A stretch of DNA of 49,732 bases from Bacteroidales bacterium UBA4893. GTDB lineage: Bacteria; Bacteroidota; Bacteroidia; Bacteroidales; P3. Where the stretch lies: positions 51,242 to 100,973 of the forward strand of contig DHCV01000023.1 of assembly GCA_002399025.1 (NCBI GenBank), read 5' to 3'. Below are positions 16,285 to 24,159 of this stretch, in pieces. The notes under the pieces are model-generated. The model was not told the DNA's origin, did no database searches, and worked only from the letters and a program-made list of their open reading frames with translations. The translations under genes were made by a program, and so were the position numbers. Within the stretch, counting starts at the first letter, position 1. Every line of letters starts with the position of its first letter.

Positions 16285-17967
16285 CTATTCGATAGGTTTT
16301 TTATGTTGAATTGTGGAGGTATAGAGATATCTTTTGATAGATCTTTTAGGAGTTTTCTCAAACTCTTCCTCCTGCAAGTATATGTATGAGATTTGACTAT
16401 AGGCAGGAAGTTCCTTATTTACCTGCTCTTTAATCTCTTTAATGATAGACTTTGAATGAACAATGTCAATTCCTTCTTGGTCCAACATGTCCTGATTCAG
16501 ATAAACCATAGCAATAATCTTACCCTCTTGTTCCAAAACAATGCTTTCCATAACATATTCCATTGAGTTTAATTTGTCCTCAATCTCTTCAGGATAGATG
16601 TTCTGACCACTTGCACCAAGTATCATATTCTTACTTCTTCCCTTAATGAAAAGATTACCTTCCTTATCAATCAGACCCAAATCGCCAGTCTTTAACCATC
16701 CATCTTCGGTAAATACAGCAGCTGTAGCTTCAGGATTCTTGTAGTAACCCATCATTACATTATCACCCTTAACCAGTATTTCTCCAACAATATTCTCACT
16801 ATCTGGTGAATCAATCCTTATTTCCATTCTTGGAGTTACCTTTCCGCATGAATTCAGCTTATGTATCTTCCAATCGGCGTAAGTAATAATTGGAGCACAT
16901 TCGGTCATACCATATCCGATTGTGTACCTAAGACCCAATTTCTTAAAGAAAGTTTCAACCTCTTGATTAAGAGCTGCACCACCAATAATTATCTCATAGA
17001 ATCTTCCTCCAAAGGCATTATTGAGTGAGGAAAGGATTTTGTTCTTAATTACGCTATCAATGATAGGAGTATTGAGGAGTATTTTAACAAGTGTCTTATC
17101 AATCATTGGCTTAATCTTAGACTTATATATCTTTTCAATTATAAGTGGCACTGCAATAATCAAGTCTGGTTTCACACTTTCGAAAGCTTCAGCAATAATT
17201 TTCGGACTTGGCACTCGAGTTAGGAAGTGAATATGCATTCCAATCATAAACTCAAAAATAATCTCAAAGCTCATTCCATACATGTGAGCCATAGGTAGCA
17301 TTGAAATAATGTTCATTCCTGCGGTCATATCGGGTAGAACTTCCTTAGCAAAAAGGAGGTTGGAGTTAATAGCCCTATAGGAAAGCATTACACCCTTTGA
17401 AAGAGAAGTAGTGCCAGAGGTGTAGTTAATAATTGCTAAGTCGTCGATATTTTCCCTATCATACTTAACATTATCCCTACGAAATCCTCTTGGATATTTC
17501 TTATGAAACCTCTCCTCAATCCTTTGAAATGCTCTTTTACAAGAATTGCAGGAGGAGTACACCATGCTAAAATCAGGAATTAGTATTATGGCGTTGAGTC
17601 CTTCCATCTTTTTATGGTCTAACCCTTCCCACACAACATCCCCCACAAAAAGTAATTTAGCTTCGGAATGATTTACAAGATGATGAACTGCTTCTGGTTT
17701 GAACTCATGAAGAATTGGGACAGCAACTGCTCCATAGGTTATGATTGAAAAGAAACTTATAGCCCAATTAGCAGAATTTCTTCCACAAAGAGCAATCTTG
17801 TCTTCTTTCTTAATTCCGCATTCTTCAAAAAAAATGTGAGCCCTTGCAATCTGTTTTGCAACTAAAGAATAATATTTTGGCTCAGCCTTATAGTCAGAAA
17901 GAGCAGGATAATCCCAATGATTCTTTAGGCTCTCTTCAATATTCGCAATAAAACTATCTCTATTCAT
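16285..17967 (-). CDS. AMP-forming long-chain acyl-CoA synthetase-like protein
   Basis: A 560-residue ANL-superfamily enzyme that activates a carboxylic acid to acyl-AMP and usually on to acyl-CoA. The ATP-binding motif YTSGTTSLSKG lies near residue 180. GYGMTECAPIITY (A5) and GWLKTGDLG (A7/A8 region) are present. KGRSKNMILGASGQNIYP is the C-terminal hinge, and KTPKRSIKRYLY contains the expected catalytic lysine. The chain is a little shorter than FadD15-like proteins and lacks the insertion of eukaryotic forms. Fatty acid is the probable substrate. It has its own promoter and ends against the rubrerythrin terminator. Confidence 0.88.
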   Translation of the reverse strand: MNRDSFIANIEESLKNHWDYPALSDYKAEPKYYSLVAKQIARAHIFFEECGIKKEDKIALCGRNSANWAISFFSIITYGAVAVPILHEFKPEAVHHLVNHSEAKLLFVGDVVWEGLDHKKMEGLNAIILIPDFSMVYSSCNSCKRAFQRIEERFHKKYPRGFRRDNVKYDRENIDDLAIINYTSGTTSLSKGVMLSYRAINSNLLFAKEVLPDMTAGMNIISMLPMAHMYGMSFEIIFEFMIGMHIHFLTRVPSPKIIAEAFESVKPDLIIAVPLIIEKIYKSKIKPMIDKTLVKILLNTPIIDSVIKNKILSSLNNAFGGRFYEIIIGGAALNQEVETFFKKLGLRYTIGYGMTECAPIITYADWKIHKLNSCGKVTPRMEIRIDSPDSENIVGEILVKGDNVMMGYYKNPEATAAVFTEDGWLKTGDLGLIDKEGNLFIKGRSKNMILGASGQNIYPEEIEDKLNSMEYVMESIVLEQEGKIIAMVYLNQDMLDQEGIDIVHSKSIIKEIKEQVNKELPAYSQISYIYLQEEEFEKTPKRSIKRYLYTSTIQHKKPIE

Positions 17968-17992
17968 AAAAATAAAATATAAATTGAAAAGG

Positions 17993-18025
17993 CAAATATA
18001 AATAATTAATTATATCTGAAGCAAA
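17993..18025 (-). promoter_or_regulatory. Promoter of the acyl-CoA synthetase gene
   Basis: On the minus strand TTTG (18022-18025) is followed by a 21-bp spacer and TATATTTG (17993-18000), which fits the Bacteroidota consensus. The start codon lies 26 bp further on. Confidence 0.7.
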
Positions 18026-18062
18026 AACACAACCTGAAATGTTGATTTATTGAATAATGATA

Positions 18063-18101
18063 TTATTCTATTGGATGATTATATTGGTCAATCAAACGTT
18101 C
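18063..18101 (-). pseudogene. Remnant of the antiporter 3' end
   Basis: Read on the minus strand this encodes ERLIDQYNHPIE and a stop, the same as the last residues of the antiporter at 19043-20527 except for one missing glutamate codon. Bases 18070-18101 are identical to 19053-19084 (32 bp). Nothing else of the gene is present, so this is a displaced or duplicated tail, not a functional gene. Confidence 0.8.
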
Positions 18102-18121
18102 CGTTGTGTGGGAAAGGTAAT

Positions 18122-18407
18122 CTATAAGTTAGCTTATACCTAAACTATAACTTAGCATATAGCTAATCTATAACTTAGCATATAGCTAATCTATAACTTA
18201 GCTTATACCTAAACTATAACTTAGCTCATAGCTAAACTATAGATTAGCTTATAGTCAATCTATAAGTTTACTCATGGCTAATCTATAAGTTTACTTACAG
18301 CAAAACTAAGGCTTACTTATAGTCAATCTATAATTTTACCCATAGCTAAATTAAGGTTTACTTATTGCTAAATTACTAATTTACTCTATGCTTATTTATA
18401 ATTTAGC
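18122..18407. repeat. 13 x 23-bp phased array
   Basis: Units start at 18122, 18145, 18168, 18191, 18214, 18237, 18260, 18283, 18306, 18328, 18351, 18373 and 18396. The step is 23 bp except twice 22 bp, where a base is lost inside the core. The core is CTATAACTTAGC in the first half and drifts to CTATAAGTTTAC in the second. Neighbouring units create GCTAA...TTAGC inverted arms. The gradual drift suggests an old array that grew unit by unit. Confidence 0.9.
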
Positions 18408-18412
18408 TTCTG

Positions 18413-18449
18413 AAAAAAGAAATAGGCAGAATAAAATTCTGCCTATTTC
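18413..18449 (-). terminator. Terminator of the rsmI-like to lipoprotein operon
   Basis: GAAATAGGCAGAAT (18419-18432) and ATTCTGCCTATTTC (18436-18449) form a perfect 14-bp stem with loop AAA. On the minus strand a run of six T (plus strand 18413-18418) follows, so it ends transcription coming from the lipoprotein gene. Confidence 0.88.
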
Positions 18450-18505
18450 TTACAAAGTGATTGTAATGATTATTGTTTTTAAATTACATTATTATGCCTA
18501 AAATA

Positions 18506-18961
18506 CTAATTTCCCATTGCATATTTAAATTTTTCTTTATAAGTAAGATTTTTATTGTCTTTTGGTATATAAGTTAACCGCAATATTGCTTCATCTATAC
18601 CTTTTTTTGCTGCTTTTTCCAAATTTTCAATAGCCATTTTTGCTGTCTGTTCATCAATGTAAGCGCTATTTCCCGCATAATAAATAAATAGTATACTTTG
18701 ATATATATCCATACAAAAAACAGAATCATTGTACTTGTTTTCCATAATTATTGCATATGGTAAAAGTTCACCAGGAGGATAATCAAAAAATTCTATACTA
18801 AGTGAATTATAAGCATCAACATCACCTCTATACAAAACATCTTTTCTTAATTTCCCAATATCATGTCCAGTGTTGTTCAATGATCTTTCATGCTTGTCTT
18901 TTTTGCTACATGATAACAAAATCAAAGGCAAAATAACTATTAATAAATACCAATATTTCAT
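18506..18961 (-). CDS. Small lipoprotein of unknown function
   Basis: A 151-residue protein with a lipobox (ILLSC at residues 14-18), so it should be lipid-anchored after export. The mature part has a helical segment (ENLEKAAKKGIDEAILRLTY) like the Sel1/TPR-type helical pairs in its alanine and leucine spacing, but one such repeat is not enough to name it. No promoter is seen in the 81 bp upstream, so it may be read from the antiporter gene. It lies inside the roughly 0.95-kb segment bounded by the 32-bp direct repeat. Confidence 0.65.
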   Translation of the reverse strand: MKYWYLLIVILPLILLSCSKKDKHERSLNNTGHDIGKLRKDVLYRGDVDAYNSLSIEFFDYPPGELLPYAIIMENKYNDSVFCMDIYQSILFIYYAGNSAYIDEQTAKMAIENLEKAAKKGIDEAILRLTYIPKDNKNLTYKEKFKYAMGN

Positions 18962-19042
18962 ATCTTTTATTTTATATTATTGAACTTCTTTCGTGCGGGA
19001 TTTCTTTGATTTGCATAGTCTATAAGTAATCCCTCTCTGTAT

Positions 19043-20527
19043 TTATTCCTCAATTGGATGATTATATTGGTCAATCAAACGTTCTTGTTCATCTTCAGAA
19101 ATAATCAAAAGAATATCATTCTCAATTAACTCTAATTGACCATTAGGAATTAAGAATTTCCCATCTCTCTTAATCATAATAACCAAAGTTCTTTCAGGAA
19201 GAACCATATCTTTTAGATTATTCCCTTTCTTTAGCATATACTTTGTTAATTGAATTTCCTTAAGATGAACATTCAATTCCTCAGGAATTTCAACACCAAA
19301 ATCACTTGGTTTATTATTATTAGGAAGGTCTAATTTCAAGAACTTTGCAACGCTTGTTATTGTCATGCCCTGAACAACCAAAGAAACTAAAGTAACAATA
19401 AATACTATATTAAAAATATAATTGGAATAAGGAATATTAGCTACAACAGGATAAGTTGCAAAGATTATTGGCACAGCTCCTCTAAGTCCTACCCACGAAA
19501 TAAAGGTTTTTGAACGGAAATCAACCTTTCTAAAAGGCAAGAGGCACAAGAAAACACTGGCTGGACGAGCAATTAAAATCATAAATACACTTATAAGAAG
19601 ACCTATTGGAAGTACATAAATCATTTCACTTGGATTGACTAAAAGTCCTAAAGAAAGGAACATAATTAATTGAGCAAACATTGTGAGTCCATCTAAAAAT
19701 GAAGATATTTCCTTTTTGAATACAATCTTATTATTACCAACAATAATACCTGCAATATAAACAGCAAGGTATCCATTTCCCTTCAAAATGTCGGTTATGG
19801 CAAAAGTAAAAAGGACAACGCTAAACAACAAAAGAGGATAAAGTGAAGGATATGGAATTTGTACTTTATTTATTAACTTAACAGATAATTTCCCAACTAC
19901 AAATCCTATTGCACCTCCAACTATAAATTGTATAAAGAAACTCCCAATAACATTCCCTATACCAATGCTTGAAGAAGATATATATTGTATTAGTGCAATT
20001 GTAAGCATATATGCCATTGGGTCATTACTTCCACTTTCTAATTCTAATTTTGGACGAAGATGATATTTGAGTTTAATATTTTGAGAACGGAGTATATTGA
20101 ATACTGAAGCTGAATCCGTTGATGACATTGTTGAAGCTAAAAGAAGTGCTGTTGCCAACGGAAATTTTATATTAGTAAATTCAAAACCTGTTACCCAAAA
20201 TATAAAAAATCCTGTAAGTAGAGCCGTTATTAAAACTCCAAAAGTTGATAGAACAACCCCTTGATACATTATTGGCTTTATCTCTTTCAATTTAGTATCC
20301 ATCCCTCCCGAGAAAAGGATAATACTTAATGCAATCATACCAATAAACTGAGCCAATTCTGCATTGTAGAACTGAACTCCAAGACCATCACTCCCAAATA
20401 GCATTCCTACAATCAAGAAAATAAGTAAGGTTGGTATTCCAAACTTAGAACTTGCTCGAGAAACAATAATACTAATAAAAATTAAAATTGCTGCAACTAA
20501 TATTATATTGTCTGGTGATATCTCCAT
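19043..20527 (-). CDS. Potassium/cation-proton antiporter with TrkA-C domain
   Basis: A 494-residue membrane protein of the CPA family (NhaP2/CvrA type). It has about twelve hydrophobic segments and family signatures GSDGLGV, SSTDSASVFNIL, LESGSNDPMAYML and FISWVGLRGAVPIIFATYPV. The aspartates in the STDSA and GSNDP motifs lie in the expected ion-binding region. After about residue 410 comes a cytoplasmic RCK_C/TrkA-C domain (NLKDMVLPERTLVIMIKRDG...NDILLIISEDE), which usually senses ligand. It exchanges K+ or Na+ for protons across the inner membrane. It is the fourth gene of a minus-strand operon, and its 3' end is one copy of the 32-bp direct repeat. Confidence 0.88.
   Translation of the reverse strand: MEISPDNIILVAAILIFISIIVSRASSKFGIPTLLIFLIVGMLFGSDGLGVQFYNAELAQFIGMIALSIILFSGGMDTKLKEIKPIMYQGVVLSTFGVLITALLTGFFIFWVTGFEFTNIKFPLATALLLASTMSSTDSASVFNILRSQNIKLKYHLRPKLELESGSNDPMAYMLTIALIQYISSSSIGIGNVIGSFFIQFIVGGAIGFVVGKLSVKLINKVQIPYPSLYPLLLFSVVLFTFAITDILKGNGYLAVYIAGIIVGNNKIVFKKEISSFLDGLTMFAQLIMFLSLGLLVNPSEMIYVLPIGLLISVFMILIARPASVFLCLLPFRKVDFRSKTFISWVGLRGAVPIIFATYPVVANIPYSNYIFNIVFIVTLVSLVVQGMTITSVAKFLKLDLPNNNKPSDFGVEIPEELNVHLKEIQLTKYMLKKGNNLKDMVLPERTLVIMIKRDGKFLIPNGQLELIENDILLIISEDEQERLIDQYNHPIEE
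19053..19084. repeat. 32-bp direct repeat, copy in the antiporter gene
   Basis: Identical to 18070-18101 in the same orientation. The two copies bracket the 23-bp array, the terminator and the lipoprotein gene. The arrangement resembles attL/attR made by integration into the 3' end of a gene, but no integrase is present. Confidence 0.8.
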
Positions 20528-20551
20528 ATAGCTTTGTATTTAGTGAAATTC

Positions 20552-21559
20552 TTATTCTTTTATCATTTCTTTAATTATATCTCTAACCTTCTCATCCAAT
20601 TCTTCTAATGTTTCACAACTATATATAATAGATAATTTATCCTCTTCAATATTTAATCCTTGTGAAAAATAACTCCAATACTCCTTCATTTTATTCACAG
20701 ATGAGCAGGTTTTTAAAAGCTCCGAATGAAGAGCAAGAACAGATTTGGACTTATTGAAATATTCAATTGATTTAATTTCAAAAGGGAGAAGAGGATTGAA
20801 GAGTATTCCTCTTCCTATCATCCAATCATTTATTGTTGGAAATCTAAGTTTTAGTTTATTAAAGTCCTCTTTTGAAAATATATCTCCATTATAAACAACT
20901 CTCTTATTCACTTTGGAAAGAATATCCTCAAAGCAATCTAAATCAACCTTAGCGTCGTATTTATCAATTGCTAAACGAGGATGAATTATTATGTTTTTAA
21001 TTGGAAGGGCATTAATGATTGGGATAAGCCTATATATATCTGCCTTGTCTTCAACTCCAAGTCTTAGTTTTAGAGAAAGATTGATTGTTGTCCTACTTAC
21101 AACATCTTCAATAATTCTTTCTATCCTGCTTGTGTCCTTAAGGAGTCCAGCACCTCTGTCTTTCTTTAGTGTTCTTTCGAATGGGCAGCCCAGATTCCAA
21201 TTCATTTCGCTATAGCCCATCGAAAGCAAGACTTCTGCAATCCTAACCATACCTTCAATATCGTTTCCCATAACCTGAGGGATGATTTCCATCTTTGAAC
21301 TATTATTTTCCTTAATTACATCCCTATACTTTCTCTTTCCGAAACTTAGATTGCCGTGAGTTATGGAAATAAAAGGCGTTACTGCTCTGTCAATTGAGTT
21401 TGGAAATAGTCTATCATAAGCGTTTCTAAACCTATAATCTGTTAAGTCTTGCATTGGAGCCAAAATCAGTCTATCCTTTGATGTGAAAAGCCGAGTTTCA
21501 AATACAAAAGTGTTTTCAGTCTTGATTTGGGGGAATAGCACCCTTAATTCTCCATTCAT
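20552..21559 (-). CDS. tRNA-dihydrouridine synthase family protein
   Basis: A 335-residue flavoenzyme that reduces uridines in the tRNA D-loop. The TIM-barrel starts at about residue 31 with LILAPMQDLTDYRFR. The active-site cysteine is C125 in NWNLGCPFERT, where E. coli Dus enzymes have NxGCPxxxV. LSLKLRLGVED, IIIHPR, VVYNGDIFS and IGRGILFNP are the usual FMN- and substrate-binding segments. The first 30 residues are an extension without a known domain. The start lies 2 bp from the stop of rarA, and the operon continues into the antiporter 24 bp later. Confidence 0.87.
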   Translation of the reverse strand: MNGELRVLFPQIKTENTFVFETRLFTSKDRLILAPMQDLTDYRFRNAYDRLFPNSIDRAVTPFISITHGNLSFGKRKYRDVIKENNSSKMEIIPQVMGNDIEGMVRIAEVLLSMGYSEMNWNLGCPFERTLKKDRGAGLLKDTSRIERIIEDVVSRTTINLSLKLRLGVEDKADIYRLIPIINALPIKNIIIHPRLAIDKYDAKVDLDCFEDILSKVNKRVVYNGDIFSKEDFNKLKLRFPTINDWMIGRGILFNPLLPFEIKSIEYFNKSKSVLALHSELLKTCSSVNKMKEYWSYFSQGLNIEEDKLSIIYSCETLEELDEKVRDIIKEMIKE

Positions 21560-21561
21560 AA

Positions 21562-22818
21562 CTAATAATTATAATAATCCTTCCACATTAGCTTTAATTG
21601 TTTTAGGATTTCATTCTCTTTGGGGTTATTGCCCGTTTCATATAGTCTTTCCTTTTCCAACCTATCGGGCATAAATTGAATTGGAATAAAATTATTCTCA
21701 TAATCGTGTGCATACTTATAATCTTTGGCATACCCAATCTCCTTCATAAGTGAGGTTGGTGCATTTCTAAGATGCAATGGTACGGGCAAATCACCAGTCC
21801 TTTCAACAATTGATAAGGCTTTTTCAATTGCCAAATATGTTGAATTGCTCTTTGGAGAAGTTGCCAAATAAACAGCCAATTGAGATAGAATAATCCTACA
21901 TTCTGGATAACCAATCTTATTTACAGCCTCAAAGCAGGCATTTGCTAAAAGAATAGCATTAGGGTTAGCCATTCCAATATCTTCAGAGGCTAAGATTACC
22001 AAACGCCTTGCAATAAATAAAGCATCTTCGCCCGAATTAACCATTCTTGCCAACCAATATACTGCTGCATTAGGGTCGGAGCCTCTAATACTCTTTATGA
22101 AGGCTGAAATAATATCATAGTGCATCTCCCCTTTTTTATCATAAGATGAGAGATTTTGCTGAATAATCAAAGACACCTTTTCGTTAGTAATCACTGTGTC
22201 GTCCCCAAGTTGAGCAACAACAATTTCAATAGCATTCAAAAGTTTGCGAGCATCTCCACCACTTATCCTCATTAGAGCCTCAGTTTGCTTAACCTCAATT
22301 TCTTTCCCAAAGTTTTCCTTATAGTGATTAACTGCTTTGAGGATTAGATTCTCCAAATCCTCTTTCTCTAAATTTTTAAGAATAAAGACCTGGCACCTTG
22401 ACAAAAGAGGAGTAATTACTTCAAAGGAAGGATTTTCGGTTGTAGCTCCAATTAAAGTTATTATGCCCTGCTCAACTGCTCCAAGCAAAGAATCTTGTTG
22501 ATTTTTTGAGAAACGATGAATCTCATCAATAAATAGAATGGTTCGAGAAGTCTGTTTGGCTTTCTCAATAACTTCTCTAACATCCTTAACTCCAGAATTA
22601 ATCGCACTAAGAGAAACAAATGGAGCAAATAGTCTGTTGGCAATAATATTTGCAAGAGTTGTCTTTCCAACACCTGGTGGTCCCCACAAAATCATTGAAG
22701 GGATAACTCCACTCTCAATAGCCCTTCGGAGAATTGCACCCTCCCCAACTAAGTGCTTTTGACCTATATATTCATTTAATGAATTGGGGCGTAAATATGC
22801 TGCAAGTGGTTTATTCAT
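21562..22818 (-). CDS. rarA: Replication-associated recombination protein RarA
   Basis: A 418-residue AAA+ ATPase of the RarA/MgsA/WRNIP1 family, which acts at stalled replication forks. Walker A is GPPGVGKT at residues 46-53, and Walker B is LFIDEIHRF with D98-E99. The sensor region reads GATTENPSFEV. The arginine finger region follows LSRCQVFIL, and the C-terminal tetramerisation part contains SGEDALFIARRLVILASEDIG. The length is normal. It is the second gene of the operon, 6 bp after the methyltransferase. Confidence 0.95.
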   Translation of the reverse strand: MNKPLAAYLRPNSLNEYIGQKHLVGEGAILRRAIESGVIPSMILWGPPGVGKTTLANIIANRLFAPFVSLSAINSGVKDVREVIEKAKQTSRTILFIDEIHRFSKNQQDSLLGAVEQGIITLIGATTENPSFEVITPLLSRCQVFILKNLEKEDLENLILKAVNHYKENFGKEIEVKQTEALMRISGGDARKLLNAIEIVVAQLGDDTVITNEKVSLIIQQNLSSYDKKGEMHYDIISAFIKSIRGSDPNAAVYWLARMVNSGEDALFIARRLVILASEDIGMANPNAILLANACFEAVNKIGYPECRIILSQLAVYLATSPKSNSTYLAIEKALSIVERTGDLPVPLHLRNAPTSLMKEIGYAKDYKYAHDYENNFIPIQFMPDRLEKERLYETGNNPKENEILKQLKLMWKDYYNY

Positions 22819-22824
22819 CTTATT

Positions 22825-23532
22825 TTATCTATAGATAAGAAAAACTGTATTCCTTTTATTCAAATCAATTTTAGTCTTTTTCCAGCCATTGGCAGTTTTG
22901 GTAATTATTTGTTCTGAAGTCATTGAAATATCAACTCCAATACATATAGAAGTATTAGGATTGAGGTTCTGAGTCAAACTCTCCAACATTTGATTATTCC
23001 TATAAGGGGCTTCAATAAATATTTGTGTTTGATTAGTTTTAATGGCAATTGCTTCTAATTCTTTAATCTTTCTTGCTCTTAGAGTCTTATCAACTGGCAA
23101 ATATCCAACAAAAGCAAAGTTTTGACCATTAAAGCCTGAAGCCATAAGTGCCATCATTAAAGAAGATGCTCCAACCAAAGGAACAATTTTAATCCCTTTG
23201 CTTTGAGCCATACTAACAACCATTTGACCAGGATCTGCAATACAGGGAAGTCCAGCCTCTGACATCAAACCAATGTTCTTCCCATTTTTGATTGGGTCTA
23301 AATAATCCTCTATCTCTTCAACTTTAGTATGTTCATTAAGAATGAAAAATTCTACCTCCTCAAAATCTTTCTTATAACCTGCCTTTTTGAGAAATCTTCT
23401 TGCTGAACGCAAATCCTCCACAATAAAACAATCGCAATGATTTAATAGCTCCAAATTAACTTCAGGAATAGAATACTTCAAATCATTATCAGCAATTGGA
23501 GTAGGGAATAAATATAGTACTGCATTATTCAT
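22825..23532 (-). CDS. RsmI-like tetrapyrrole-methylase family SAM methyltransferase
   Basis: A 235-residue SAM-dependent methyltransferase of the tetrapyrrole-methylase fold. LYLFPTPIAD, GLMSEAGLPCIADPG and VPLVGASSLMMALMASG match the RsmI family, which 2'-O-methylates C1402 of 16S rRNA. EAPYRN is also typical. It is shorter than classic RsmI, and its motif has SEAGLP instead of SDAGTP. It may therefore be the second RsmI-like paralogue found in many Bacteroidota, with a possibly different target. It is the first gene of the rarA-dus-antiporter operon. Confidence 0.8.
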   Translation of the reverse strand: MNNAVLYLFPTPIADNDLKYSIPEVNLELLNHCDCFIVEDLRSARRFLKKAGYKKDFEEVEFFILNEHTKVEEIEDYLDPIKNGKNIGLMSEAGLPCIADPGQMVVSMAQSKGIKIVPLVGASSLMMALMASGFNGQNFAFVGYLPVDKTLRARKIKELEAIAIKTNQTQIFIEAPYRNNQMLESLTQNLNPNTSICIGVDISMTSEQIITKTANGWKKTKIDLNKRNTVFLIYR

Positions 23533-23540
23533 CTTAAGTG

Positions 23541-23548
23541 CAAAGGTA
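23541..23548 (-). promoter_or_regulatory. -7 element of the rsmI-like/rarA/dus operon
   Basis: TACCTTTG on the minus strand fits TAnnTTTG, close to the start codon at 23532. The -33 element is not clear. Confidence 0.5.
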
Positions 23549-24096
23549 ATAAATTCAATCGTTTTTCCATTATTTTAGTTAAAAAAAAGACAATAAATCA
23601 ATAAAGTTCCTACTTCTTTTAATTAGAAAGTGCTTAAGGTTTTTGTTTTCTAAACTTTCCCATTGAACATAATAATGTACACTCCATTTAGAAATCCCTA
23701 AATAAGCTTCTGAACTTATTTAATAACGTTTCCTTCTAAACAAACTTCCTTTCAATCTAAAAACAATGCCATTGTTTTATAAAAACAACCGCATTGTTTT
23801 TGGTAAACAATGGCATTGTTTTGGCAAAACAACCGCATTGTTTTGAGATCAATGTCTGATTTGAATTTTTCCTAATCCGCAATTTGCATGTATATATCTT
23901 ATTATTATTTCTTTATATAGACTTTAAATCTTACCAAATCTTGTTTCATTTTAGTATCATGACACTAAATGAGATTTATTTATTGATTGTATGAAAAAAG
24001 ATGGTTTCTATCTTTTATTATATTTGCAAGCTTATTGTATAATAGGTCATTCTTATCGGAAAATAATGATTCTAATAATAATTTATTAAGATTTAT
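23549..24096. other. Gene-free stretch upstream of pckG
   Basis: No gene is seen. The middle holds the 4 x 22-bp array (23763-23841). To its left is a small inverted repeat AATAAG/CTTATT at 23701-23720. The rest is AT-rich spacer. Confidence 0.6.
23763..23841. repeat. 4 x 22-bp phased palindrome array
   Basis: Thirteen-base cores start at 23763, 23785, 23807 and 23829. ACAATGNCATTGT is a palindrome around one central base in copies 1 and 3; copies 2 and 4 read ACAACCGCATTGT. The alternation of two core forms at exactly 22 bp suggests a 44-bp higher-order duplication. The layout equals that at 361-439 although the core sequence is different. Confidence 0.88.
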
Positions 24097-24128
24097 TTTG
24101 TTTTGTATGGTTTTGTTTCCTAATTTTG
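24097..24128 (+). promoter_or_regulatory. pckG promoter
   Basis: TTTG (24097-24100), a 20-bp spacer and TAATTTTG (24121-24128) match the consensus. The ATG is at 24160, which leaves a leader of about 26 nt. Confidence 0.75.
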
Positions 24129-24159
24129 CACGATTATTCTAATTAAAAACATATTTCTT

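Noticed and set aside
18122..18407. CRISPR array or coding repeat protein
   Set aside because: The period of 23 is not a multiple of 3, there are stop codons in the frames, and no spacers exist.
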